DNA of 6,038 nucleotides from Chromatiales bacterium (GCA_022360595.1 JAKSCN010000637.1:1-6038); one strand, 5' to 3'. Shown: positions 1-5,622, counted from the first letter of the stretch. Program-made: numbers and translations. Notes: generated from the letters alone by a model not told the origin.

Positions 1-939
1 AGCACGGAAGGGGTCGAATTCAAACTGCACGACTTCGGCCAGCGTGGCGTCTCATCTCAAGAGTCAGCCGGCCTGGGTGGCATGGCGCACCTCGTCAACT
101 TTATGGGAACCGATACTATCACCGGGCCGCTCTATGCCAGACTCTATTACGACGCCGAGATGGCGGGCTTCTCCATTCCGGCCGCCGAGCACAGCACTAT
201 CACCGCGTGGGGCCAAGAGGGTGAGGTGGACGCTTTTCGAAATATGCTCAACCAGTTTGGCGGTGAAGGCAAGGTGGTCGCTGTGGTGTCCGATTCCTAT
301 GACATCTATAACGCCGCCGAGAAACTGTGGGGTGAAACACTAAAGCAGGCAGTGATCGACTCTGGTGCGCTGGTGGTCATACGCCCGGATAGCGGAACAC
401 CCTGGGAAGTGGTGCCAAAAGTCTTTGAAATTTTGGGCAGCAAGTTTGGCTACACCACCAATGGCAAGGGCTACAAGGTGCTCAAGCATGTTCGGGTGAT
501 TCAGGGTGACGGCGTCAATCCCGATTCCATTGCGCGTATTTTGAGTGCCCTGAAACAGCACCAGTGGAGCACTGAAAATATCGCCTTCGGCATGGGCGGC
601 GCGCTACTACAGAAGCTGGATCGGGATACCCAGAAGTTCGCCATGAAGTGCAGTGCGGTCAAAGTTGACGGGCAGTGGCGAGACGTATTTAAAGATCCCG
701 TCACCGACAGAAGCAAGCAATCCAAACCCGGTAAGCTGGACCTGATCGAAGCAATGGAGTGCGGGGGACAAGATAAGGAGGCTAAACAGCTCTGCCGATT
801 CTACAAAACAGCCAGAGCAGGTACAGGCAAATCACTGATGCGCACTGTCTGGCGCAACGGAAAGCTCTTGATTGACGATAACTTTGAGCAGGTGAGAAAG
901 CGTACAACCGAGAACCATACGCTCTCTCAGGTAGCATGA
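1..939 (+). CDS. nadV: Nicotinamide phosphoribosyltransferase, 5'-truncated by the window edge
   Basis: NadV/NAMPT condenses nicotinamide with PRPP to give nicotinamide mononucleotide and pyrophosphate, the first step of NAD salvage in the cytoplasm. The frame is open from base 1, so the ATG at 82 is internal: the codons before it already read the conserved KLHDFG-RGVSSQE block. The 312 visible residues correspond to roughly the C-terminal two thirds of a family near 490 aa. By alignment from memory with human NAMPT, the key residues are present: Phe12 (human F193), Arg15 (R196), Asp38 in GTD (D219), His64 in AAEHS (catalytic H247), Arg128 and Asp130 in IRPDSG (R311, D313), then IQGDGV and the glycine-rich FGMGG loop. 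The human Tyr195 position is Gln14 here. The gene ends with TGA and converges on the next gene with only 29 bp between them. No clear intrinsic terminator is visible in that gap. The product call is firm; its regulation cannot be seen because the 5' end is missing. Confidence 0.96.
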   Translation, partial: STEGVEFKLHDFGQRGVSSQESAGLGGMAHLVNFMGTDTITGPLYARLYYDAEMAGFSIPAAEHSTITAWGQEGEVDAFRNMLNQFGGEGKVVAVVSDSYDIYNAAEKLWGETLKQAVIDSGALVVIRPDSGTPWEVVPKVFEILGSKFGYTTNGKGYKVLKHVRVIQGDGVNPDSIARILSALKQHQWSTENIAFGMGGALLQKLDRDTQKFAMKCSAVKVDGQWRDVFKDPVTDRSKQSKPGKLDLIEAMECGGQDKEAKQLCRFYKTARAGTGKSLMRTVWRNGKLLIDDNFEQVRKRTTENHTLSQVA

Positions 940-968
940 TACTGTGAGGCTCTGGCTAGGCCCATTTG

Positions 969-1973
969 TTACACATACTCGTCAAGCTCGACAGACTCAT
1001 TGGTAATGCGAAAGCTTAGCAGGTCAGACTGGAGTGTCGTCGCGAACATCATCGAATCGATAGCGAATATGGAGATCCTGGCGTTTGTGAGCTCCTTGAA
1101 CTGAAACTGTAGGGTGTCTGGGGCGTGCCATTCGACATTTGATACTTCGACGGTTTCGGGCCAGGACTCAACTTCCCTCCTGAACTGCTCAGACGCCTCC
1201 GTATCTTCCCGGTCTGCGCGCTCCAGATCATTTTCCAGGCTCTTCCACGCAGCCTCTTGCTCCGCGTTGGGTTCACCATCCCAGGTTTCCATAAGCGCTA
1301 TCTGCCGAGCTCTCAGTTTGGTATATCGAGAGACCTGAATTTCACGCTTATCCTCGCCAATACAGGCGAATGCCTTGCATGTTACCCGATACCGGTTATC
1401 GATCGACATACTCAGCAATCCGTCTATATGCATGCCAGTAACAGAGCAACCGATCATCTTCTTTAGTTCCTGCTCTAACGCCTCTTCGGGACTACCAGCC
1501 GCTTTTGCCTGCTTTAAAGCCTCCTCCGCCGCTAACTCTCTTGCCTCTTCTGCCTTTGCCTCCTCAATGGCTGCGGCGGTATTCGTTATGAGCTCCTCCA
1601 GAGGCTCTGGATCATCACCCTCGTAGGAGATAACGGCGCCAAAATCGTGGGCCAGCGCGGTACTCACGATCATCACCGCGGCATAATCCTTCATGCTGCC
1701 TGACCAGCATAGGCTGATGCAAAAATCTCTGTTCTGAGAGATGGCCTTGAACTCTTCATCGTCATCAATGATATCAGCGGCAGGCTCATAATAGATTTCG
1801 AAGCCGATATCTGCCTCACCCTGCAAAACACACGGTGAAAACCCCTCGTCATCAAAAGGGGTAAACGCTGGATCAAGCTGTAAATCAAAACCCAGCGTAT
1901 CAATAGAAGCCTGCAGCGCCTCTCTTGTTGGAACCTTATCTCTCCCGATAAATGCAAATTGGGTATTCGACAC
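969..1973 (-). CDS. Uncharacterised 334-aa soluble protein with a charged helical centre
   Basis: I do not recognise a named family. No signal peptide or membrane helix is visible, so the protein is probably cytoplasmic. Residues 1-120 form a compact mixed alpha/beta-looking unit starting NTQFAFIGRDKVPTREALQ, with acidic patches at 40-43 and 70-74. Residues 124-172 are an Ala/Glu/Lys-rich stretch likely to form a long helix or coiled coil. Residues 173-215 and 275-334 look like beta-rich segments, separated by a second charged helical stretch at about 216-270 that contains two Trp. The start is GTG (1971-1973), chosen because AAGGA lies 7 nt upstream. The gene is last in the minus-strand run, 43 nt downstream of the exported 199-aa protein, and converges on nadV. 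The N-terminal unit resembles stand-alone hypothetical proteins seen near effector or immunity genes in pseudomonads, but that is a weak memory-based impression. It is a real gene by length, start signal and composition; its function is unknown. Confidence 0.85.
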   Translation of the reverse strand: MSNTQFAFIGRDKVPTREALQASIDTLGFDLQLDPAFTPFDDEGFSPCVLQGEADIGFEIYYEPAADIIDDDEEFKAISQNRDFCISLCWSGSMKDYAAVMIVSTALAHDFGAVISYEGDDPEPLEELITNTAAAIEEAKAEEARELAAEEALKQAKAAGSPEEALEQELKKMIGCSVTGMHIDGLLSMSIDNRYRVTCKAFACIGEDKREIQVSRYTKLRARQIALMETWDGEPNAEQEAAWKSLENDLERADREDTEASEQFRREVESWPETVEVSNVEWHAPDTLQFQFKELTNARISIFAIDSMMFATTLQSDLLSFRITNESVELDEYV

Positions 1974-1980
1974 AATCTAT

Positions 1981-1985
1981 TCCTT
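1981..1985 (-). promoter_or_regulatory. Ribosome binding site selecting the GTG start at 1973
   Basis: On the minus strand AAGGA sits 7 nt upstream of the GTG at 1971-1973. No ATG with comparable spacing is present, so this site decides the non-ATG start of the 334-aa protein. Confidence 0.7.
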
Positions 1986-2016
1986 CAAATCAGTGGTTTC
2001 CGTAGGCCCTAAACTG

Positions 2017-2616
2017 TTAGCTGTCGCTTTTTGTAAAACGGATACTATCCAGAATGGGCTTTATTTTCTCTGGTACTTTAGCAGCGTTTGCCGATCTATA
2101 TTTAAGCGAAATGGAATAGAGGTTTTTTCCGCTACGCAAAATCCATGACTCGTATCTTCCCATTGTCGCCTTACCATTCATATAGTTTTCAGTATGATCA
2201 AGCACACCATGGGCTCCCTTCAACCCGCCCAAAGTAACGTCATAGGGATAAGTCACTACCTGTGTACTCTCGTAAACAGTGTTCATTCGCTCAAACAACA
2301 TGTTAACGATCTCCTGATTACTTTTGCCCTCCAAGGAAGCATAAGGTACTCGCTTGACAGTCAGCGCTGCATATTTGGACTGAGCGACAATAAGCGCGGT
2401 ATTCCCTTTTTCTATTTTTTTCTTTTTGAACGCTTCATCTGCCAACTTCACTGTTTTCATTTTTGCGATGACTTCATCCGATGTCAGTATTTCCCAGCCA
2501 TCCGGGAAAGATATCTCAACCACCGGATCATCCAGGGCAATACCTATCGGGTCTGCTTGAACCGATAGGTATGTGAAACTAAAAGTAAGTAATAAAAATT
2601 GCAGAACTGTTTTCAT
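2017..2616 (-). CDS. Exported 199-aa protein, possible PsbP/Mog1-like fold
   Basis: The N-terminus is a clear Sec signal peptide: Lys2, a hydrophobic core at about 4-17, and a likely signal peptidase I cleavage after VQA (residue 21), giving a periplasmic or secreted protein of about 178 aa. It has no lipobox Cys, so it is not a lipoprotein. The mature part opens with VVEISFPDGWEI and ends with a KPILDSIRF segment. An opening beta-strand 'FP.GW' and a closing 'iL.SirF' are typical of small PsbP/Mog1/DUF1795-like domains, so that fold is my inference rather than a direct identification. Residues 62-71 contain a lysine-rich patch. The ATG is supported by AAGGA 5 nt upstream (2622-2626). It lies 123 nt after the 120-aa membrane gene and 43 nt before the 334-aa gene, so co-transcription with the latter is likely. 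Function unknown. Confidence 0.85.
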   Translation of the reverse strand: MKTVLQFLLLTFSFTYLSVQADPIGIALDDPVVEISFPDGWEILTSDEVIAKMKTVKLADEAFKKKKIEKGNTALIVAQSKYAALTVKRVPYASLEGKSNQEIVNMLFERMNTVYESTQVVTYPYDVTLGGLKGAHGVLDHTENYMNGKATMGRYESWILRSGKNLYSISLKYRSANAAKVPEKIKPILDSIRFTKSDS

Positions 2617-2726
2617 TGTTATCCTTATGACCCAGTCATAAATATCTCAGTTGTTCTGAATGCGTAGATGTTTTTCCGCTGAACAAAATTCATCGGCTTA
2701 AACCCATGCAGAGTAATAGCTCGGGC

Positions 2727-2739
2727 TGGATATTATCCA
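2727..2739. repeat. Perfect 13-nt palindrome just past a stop codon
   Basis: TGGATA and TATCCA are exact inverted arms around a single T. The element abuts the TAA stop (2740-2742) of the 120-aa membrane gene on its 3' side. It could be a protein-binding site for the downstream 199-aa gene or a weak transcript-end hairpin. There is no T-tract, so an intrinsic terminator is unlikely. The rest of the 2617-2739 spacer shows no convincing promoter. Confidence 0.35.
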
Positions 2740-3102
2740 TTAATCGCTGCCACCCTCAAAATCGCTTCCTATGCCATTTCTCATGATACTGCCAGCCAGA
2801 TCTACGCCATTCTCTTCGTTATCATCTCTCTCCTTGTGTCTGGGCCGGGGTTTTCCATAGATGAGTGATCGAAATGGCCATGGCATTAACGAGCGTGGTA
2901 TTGCGTCGGGTGAGTGCTGCTGAACGAGATGAAGCACCAATGCCGCACCGAAAAAGGGAATCAACCAGGCTATCGCCATTTGGGCTTTGCGCTGAAACGG
3001 GTCGAGTGTGCTGTCGTACCTGGCCGCGACACTGCCGAGCAAGGCCAGCCAGAGGTAGATGAGAGCGGGAACCCCAAACATCAAGAGCGTGGCGATATCC
3101 AT
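2740..3102 (-). CDS. 120-aa inner-membrane protein with two helices and a charged tail
   Basis: I do not recognise a named family. Two hydrophobic segments are visible, about residues 6-26 and 40-61, joined by a short loop (ARYDSTLDPFQRK) rich in basic residues. A C-terminal tail of about 55 residues follows, first basic (KPRPRHKER) and then acidic and Gly-rich. The second helix (AIAWLIPFFGAALVL) has the WxxPxxG pattern common in small uncharacterised proteobacterial membrane proteins. Positive charge in the loop and early tail makes the topology ambiguous. The ATG is preceded by AAAGGA 8 nt upstream (3111-3116). The gene is 44 nt downstream of the 81-aa Trp-rich membrane protein, consistent with one transcript. 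Role unknown. Confidence 0.75.
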   Translation of the reverse strand: MDIATLLMFGVPALIYLWLALLGSVAARYDSTLDPFQRKAQMAIAWLIPFFGAALVLHLVQQHSPDAIPRSLMPWPFRSLIYGKPRPRHKERDDNEENGVDLAGSIMRNGIGSDFEGGSD

Positions 3103-3124
3103 ATGTGTTGTCCTTTATCGGTTT

Positions 3125-3134
3125 GCCATATGGC
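3125..3134. repeat. 10-bp perfect palindrome in a 44-nt spacer
   Basis: GCCATATGGC is fully self-complementary and sits between the stop of the 81-aa gene and the ribosome binding site of the 120-aa gene. It is too short to call functional on its own; an operator or chance are both possible. Confidence 0.2.
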
Positions 3135-3146
3135 TGAAATTGCCGG

Positions 3147-3392
3147 CTACATCAAGAGTGATGCGCCACGCAACCCAGGTATGAAAACGCCCAGTACAAA
3201 CCAGGTGGCGGTGCAGAACCAGATGATCACCCCGTAGAGTCTAATCTGCTCAGCGGTCCAAGCCGCCGCAAACCAGTCGATCACAAAAAAAGCTTTCCAT
3301 CCCTCGACCCACTGTGCGCCACCCCAACTGACTATCCATTTCCAGAACAGGCTGTTCAGGGAAAATACAACTATCCACTCCACTATGCTCAT
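3147..3392 (-). CDS. 81-aa tryptophan-rich membrane protein
   Basis: This is a small hydrophobic protein with ten Trp in 81 residues (positions 6, 17, 19, 23, 28, 32, 40, 45, 58, 64). It has a likely membrane helix near residues 4-21, an amphipathic Trp/Phe-rich middle (WGGAQWVEGWKAFFVIDWF), and a second clear helix at about 51-71 ending in GVFIPGLRG. I know no function for it. The ATG is the only plausible start: an in-frame TGA lies at 3405-3407 with no alternative between. The region upstream of the ATG has no good Shine-Dalgarno motif, unlike its neighbours, so translation may be weak or coupled. It sits 61 nt after the DUF2059 gene and 44 nt before the next membrane gene. The composition argues for a real gene rather than a chance frame, with moderate confidence. 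Confidence 0.68.
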   Translation of the reverse strand: MSIVEWIVVFSLNSLFWKWIVSWGGAQWVEGWKAFFVIDWFAAAWTAEQIRLYGVIIWFCTATWFVLGVFIPGLRGASLLM

Positions 3393-3453
3393 GGCGCTAT
3401 GTTGTCAGTGATAGTGGATCAATAAAAGGTAAGGCTCTTTGTCCGGTCACGCC

Positions 3454-3969
3454 CTAATTGGTATATGCCCCACTGTTTGGGTTCTCTGCCGCGACAAGCT
3501 CGGTCTTCAGCTCCCGGGTCAGCTCATTGATTCTCGGCATGAAATCTTTAATCATCGATTGGGAGACCATTCTCGACTTCTGGGTAACCAGCGGGGTCTT
3601 TCTAATGATCGACCTGCCCGTGTCGGTACTATAGAGCTGCAACAGATCCTCCATCTCCTTCTCCGAGTAGTGCTCCAGATAGATCTTGATCAATGGCTCT
3701 TTCAGCTTATCCCACGTCATCTCCTCTTTCATCTCTCTGGCCACTTTGGACATGAACCGATCGAACTTTGGCCGCTCAGACTCCCTAATGCCCAAATCCT
3801 CGGCCATGCCGATAAACATACCATCGACTTGTGAATACATCGTCTCAATCACGGCGGCCGCATCCATTACCTCTAGAAGGCGTTCTACCGTCTCCCGCTT
3901 TGGGCTACTTTCTGCTTGAGCCAAAAAGGGAACAGTTAACAGGAGTAATACGCTCGCCACTTTCTTCAT
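3454..3969 (-). CDS. Exported DUF2059 family protein
   Basis: The protein has 171 residues. A signal peptide is obvious (MKKVASVLLLLTVPFLAQA, cleavage after residue 19), so it acts in the periplasm or beyond. The mature part is mostly alpha-helical, and residues about 92-145 match the DUF2059 pattern: a tyrosine-rich IYLEHYSEKEMEDLLQLY segment, then a Gly and a TPLV/Q-rich helix (the family's 'fs..El..l..fy.s..G......P'). The family's biochemical role is not established. A longer frame from a TTG at 4014 exists, but the ATG at 3969 is the better start: it has AAAGGA 5 nt upstream, puts the signal peptide at the N-terminus, and a promoter-like sequence overlaps the longer version. The gene leads the five-gene minus-strand run, with 61 nt to the next gene. 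Confidence 0.9.
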   Translation of the reverse strand: MKKVASVLLLLTVPFLAQAESSPKRETVERLLEVMDAAAVIETMYSQVDGMFIGMAEDLGIRESERPKFDRFMSKVAREMKEEMTWDKLKEPLIKIYLEHYSEKEMEDLLQLYSTDTGRSIIRKTPLVTQKSRMVSQSMIKDFMPRINELTRELKTELVAAENPNSGAYTN

Positions 3970-3974
3970 CACAG

Positions 3975-3980
3975 TCCTTT
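3975..3980 (-). promoter_or_regulatory. Ribosome binding site for the DUF2059 gene
   Basis: AAAGGA on the minus strand, 5 nt before the ATG at 3969. It decides this start over the upstream in-frame TTG at 4014. Confidence 0.75.
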
Positions 3981-4005
3981 TACTACATAATAGAGTTACT
4001 ACATA
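3980..4005 (-). repeat. Two exact 10-nt direct repeats, 16-nt period
   Basis: TATGTAGTAA occurs twice on the minus strand (4005-3996 and 3989-3980), separated by CTCTAT. The copies straddle the putative -10 element of the DUF2059 gene and end next to its ribosome binding site. Tandem direct repeats overlapping a -10 could be a regulator-binding site, though the period is not a whole number of helical turns. Confidence 0.5.
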
Positions 4006-4014
4006 TCGACACAA
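3987..4014 (-). promoter_or_regulatory. Putative sigma-70 promoter for the DUF2059-led gene run
   Basis: On the minus strand TTGTGT (4014-4009, 3 of 6 to consensus) is followed after 16 nt by TATTAT (3992-3987, 5 of 6). Transcription would start near 3980, leaving a very short leader that still contains the ribosome binding site. The -10 is good and the -35 weak, which suits an activated or weak promoter. Confidence 0.35.
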
Positions 4015-4097
4015 CCGCAGGAGCTGGCCGAACTCAATCCGAAAGATTGCGCCATTGCGCTCTACTGGTCGATTGGATTGGCTGGATTTATTATCCC

Positions 4098-4128
4098 GGC
4101 AAAGGAGGGGAGTGCTCAGCCTCCTGCC
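4098..4128. repeat. Imperfect stem-loop, 9 bp with a 2-nt bulge
   Basis: GGCA, an AA bulge and GGAGG (4098-4108) pair with CCTCC and TGCC (4120-4128) around an 11-nt loop. There is no U-tract on either side, so it is not a standard intrinsic terminator. It lies between the M48-pilin and DUF2059 genes. Confidence 0.3.
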
Positions 4129-4309
4129 AAGGTGTTATTCCATGAAAACAACAAGGTTATCAGAGAAGTGGGTATTGTGAAACTGCGCTTTGTTGCCATA
4201 ACTATGACAGAGTTCACTGCTTTTGACTTAAGGAATCTTTGAGCTGGGCGGAATGATATGAGCGCCAAAATCGTCGATTTCAAGGTAGAAGAGGCATTGG
4301 GACAACGGT

Positions 4310-4340
4310 GCAATACCCGAAGCGAGCCGTCGGGTATTGC
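4310..4340. repeat. Perfect 11-bp inverted repeat downstream of the M48-pilin gene
   Basis: GCAATACCCGA (4310-4320) and TCGGGTATTGC (4330-4340) are exact complements around a 9-nt loop. It lies 35 nt after the TAG of the M48-pilin gene in the transcribed direction. The base composition would give a stable RNA hairpin. No run of T follows on either strand, so it is more likely an mRNA 3'-end stabilising structure, a Rho-associated pause element or a protein site than a classical terminator. Confidence 0.5.
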
Positions 4341-4375
4341 TATCCGAGTCGGTCCGTATGCCTGTTAGGAGTACG

Positions 4376-5587
4376 CTAGCGGCACTCCCTGGGTAGATGG
4401 TTGTCGATAACATTTTGTCCGTAGCAGATCCAGGTGACATCACCATCCACTACATTTGGCTCAAGGACAATATACTTAATGTCGCCATCCGCGGTTATTC
4501 CCACCTTGGCGCCAACAACACCGTCCTCGTAAACGCTCACTTCATAGTTATGCGCACTGTCCGTTATTGCGTTACTCTCATAACCCAGCGCCTGCATAGA
4601 GTGTGGCCACTCTTGATGCTGGTTGAAGTAATCCGACACCTGGGCTTGAACGCTCTTTGCAGAGGAATAGGCGTTAGTGTACTCCACCCGTTGGACATAA
4701 TCTTGATAGGCGGGTATCGCAATTGCCGCCAATATACCTGCTAAGGCCACAACAATGAGCAGTGACACTAAGCCACCCGCACCAAACCCAAGCCGTGGAA
4801 CAAATAGGGAGAGTAACCAGGCCAGGCTGTGTCGGCGAGGGAGCTTGATCTCCTGCCCCTTACTCAATGCAACACTTGTGGCCATGCGCTTGGTCAGCCA
4901 TGGATAGTCACTGGTCAGCTCATTAAAAGACATCCAGAAACCATTCGTCGCGGCAACCTGGCCGATATACGAATCGACATTGATGCTTTTCCAGCGCGTA
5001 TCCCCGGCAGCAATTGCCGCCAGGGCCGCTTTAATATCGTCTTCGCTCTGGCAGCATGCCACACCATAGCGGTCGCAGGTGTACTCTTCCGCTCTCCTCA
5101 GCGCTGAGCCGAGCACCGGCAGAATAGACGCGGGCATAACAAAGGTGCTCCACAAGAGGTGGTTTCTATGTATATGTCCCAGCTCATGCCCAATGTAGAA
5201 GTTGACGGCGCCGGGCTGATCTTCAAGAGCGTCAACCACATCGGTAAAAAGAACAACAAAGTGTCTGCCCAAAAAACGTGTTGCCAAGGCATTGAAAAAG
5301 TCAGTTCGCAGAAGATAGGCATCTGGAACATCCTTGAGCCCCACCTTCTCACAGCTATGTACCAATCGCGCATACAAGTCTGGATATTGCTCCTGACTGA
5401 TTTTTACACCCGTACCTTTTAAGTGTGATATGAAGGCCGAGTGGGCGAATAAAAAGAACAGATATCCGAGCAATATATAGAGCAAAGCGAAACCCAGCGT
5501 CCCTACCACCAGCGCTAACCAAAACAGTCCCGATATAACAACGGCAATACGAAAAAGCGTTTTCTCATTTTTATAAACCAAATCCAT
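4376..5587 (-). CDS. M48 zinc metalloprotease fused to a C-terminal type IV pilin-like domain
   Basis: The product is 403 aa. Residues about 11-54 form two membrane helices. The M48 (HtpX/Ste24-type) domain follows to about 245: the zinc motif HELGH at 134-138 gives two His ligands and Glu135 as general base, and Glu168 in EYTCD (the family's ExxxD) is the expected third ligand, with Cys171 in place of the usual Ala. A SDYPWLTKR segment (226-234) matches the 'THP...R' tail of M48 enzymes. A third helix at about 272-291 reads LLIVVALAGILAAIAIPAYQDY and is plainly a pilin N-terminal helix. It is followed by a pilin-like head with a C-terminal Cys pair (388, 402) like the pilin D-loop disulfide. 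With three helices, the protease would face the cytoplasm and the pilin head the periplasm (inference). The canonical prepilin cleavage Gly and Glu+5 are absent. The ATG has AAAGGAG 6 nt upstream. Substrate unknown; membrane-protein quality control or envelope proteolysis are possible roles. Confidence 0.93.
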   Translation of the reverse strand: MDLVYKNEKTLFRIAVVISGLFWLALVVGTLGFALLYILLGYLFFLFAHSAFISHLKGTGVKISQEQYPDLYARLVHSCEKVGLKDVPDAYLLRTDFFNALATRFLGRHFVVLFTDVVDALEDQPGAVNFYIGHELGHIHRNHLLWSTFVMPASILPVLGSALRRAEEYTCDRYGVACCQSEDDIKAALAAIAAGDTRWKSINVDSYIGQVAATNGFWMSFNELTSDYPWLTKRMATSVALSKGQEIKLPRRHSLAWLLSLFVPRLGFGAGGLVSLLIVVALAGILAAIAIPAYQDYVQRVEYTNAYSSAKSVQAQVSDYFNQHQEWPHSMQALGYESNAITDSAHNYEVSVYEDGVVGAKVGITADGDIKYIVLEPNVVDGDVTWICYGQNVIDNHLPRECR

Positions 5588-5593
5588 GTAAAA

Positions 5594-5600
5594 CTCCTTT
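5594..5600 (-). promoter_or_regulatory. Strong ribosome binding site of the M48-pilin gene
   Basis: AAAGGAG on the minus strand with a 6-nt spacer to the ATG at 5587, the best-matched site in the window. Confidence 0.8.
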
Positions 5601-5622
5601 AAATGAAACTACTCCGGCTGAG

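Larger units (their letters stand above)
4015..4375. other. Gap of about 360 nt: hairpins and an interrupted plus-strand open frame, no convincing gene
   Basis: No start codon with a ribosome binding site gives a credible protein here. One plus-strand frame is open from 3994 to a TGA at 4240-4242 and continues in the same frame from an ATG at 4258 to a TAG at 4366-4368 (36 codons, reading MSAKIVDFKVEEALGQ at its start). The first part would encode a hydrophobic stretch (ALYWSIGLAGFIIPA) followed by KVLFHENNKVIREVG. It has no ATG near its beginning and recognisable homology is lacking. It may be a decayed gene interrupted by one stop, or chance. The gap also contains two stem-loops, at 4098-4128 and 4310-4340. 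Confidence 0.3.

Noticed and set aside
82..939. ATG at 82 as the true start of the nadV product
   Set aside because: Conserved NAMPT residues are encoded in the same frame from base 1, so the gene enters from outside the window and the ATG is an internal Met.
940..968. Bidirectional terminator between nadV and the 334-aa gene
   Set aside because: Only a 3-bp GC pairing is possible in the 29-nt gap and there is no T-tract.
1114..1626. Plus-strand Ser/Ala-rich frames opposite the 334-aa gene
   Set aside because: They are antisense shadows of the Ala/Glu-rich codons of the real minus-strand gene and lack start signals.
3454..4014. Longer DUF2059 product starting at TTG 4014
   Set aside because: It would put 15 residues in front of a textbook signal peptide, lacks a good ribosome binding site and overlaps the promoter-like sequence; the ATG at 3969 has AAAGGA 5 nt upstream.
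3831..4145. Plus-strand 104-codon frame overlapping the DUF2059 5' end
   Set aside because: It is antisense to a well-supported signal peptide coding region, has low-quality Pro/Ser/Arg-rich composition and no ribosome binding site.
4310..4375. Integron attC site formed by the 11-bp stem and the nearby TCCTAAC/GTTAGGA sequence
   Set aside because: The core consensus RYYYAAC/GTTRRRY is not met at either end and no paired core site lies at the right distance; the other spacers lack such sites too.
4116..4446. Two minus-strand short frames (65 and 72 codons) in and beside the gap after the M48-pilin gene
   Set aside because: No ribosome binding sites, no recognisable domains, and one overlaps the pilin-encoding end in another frame.
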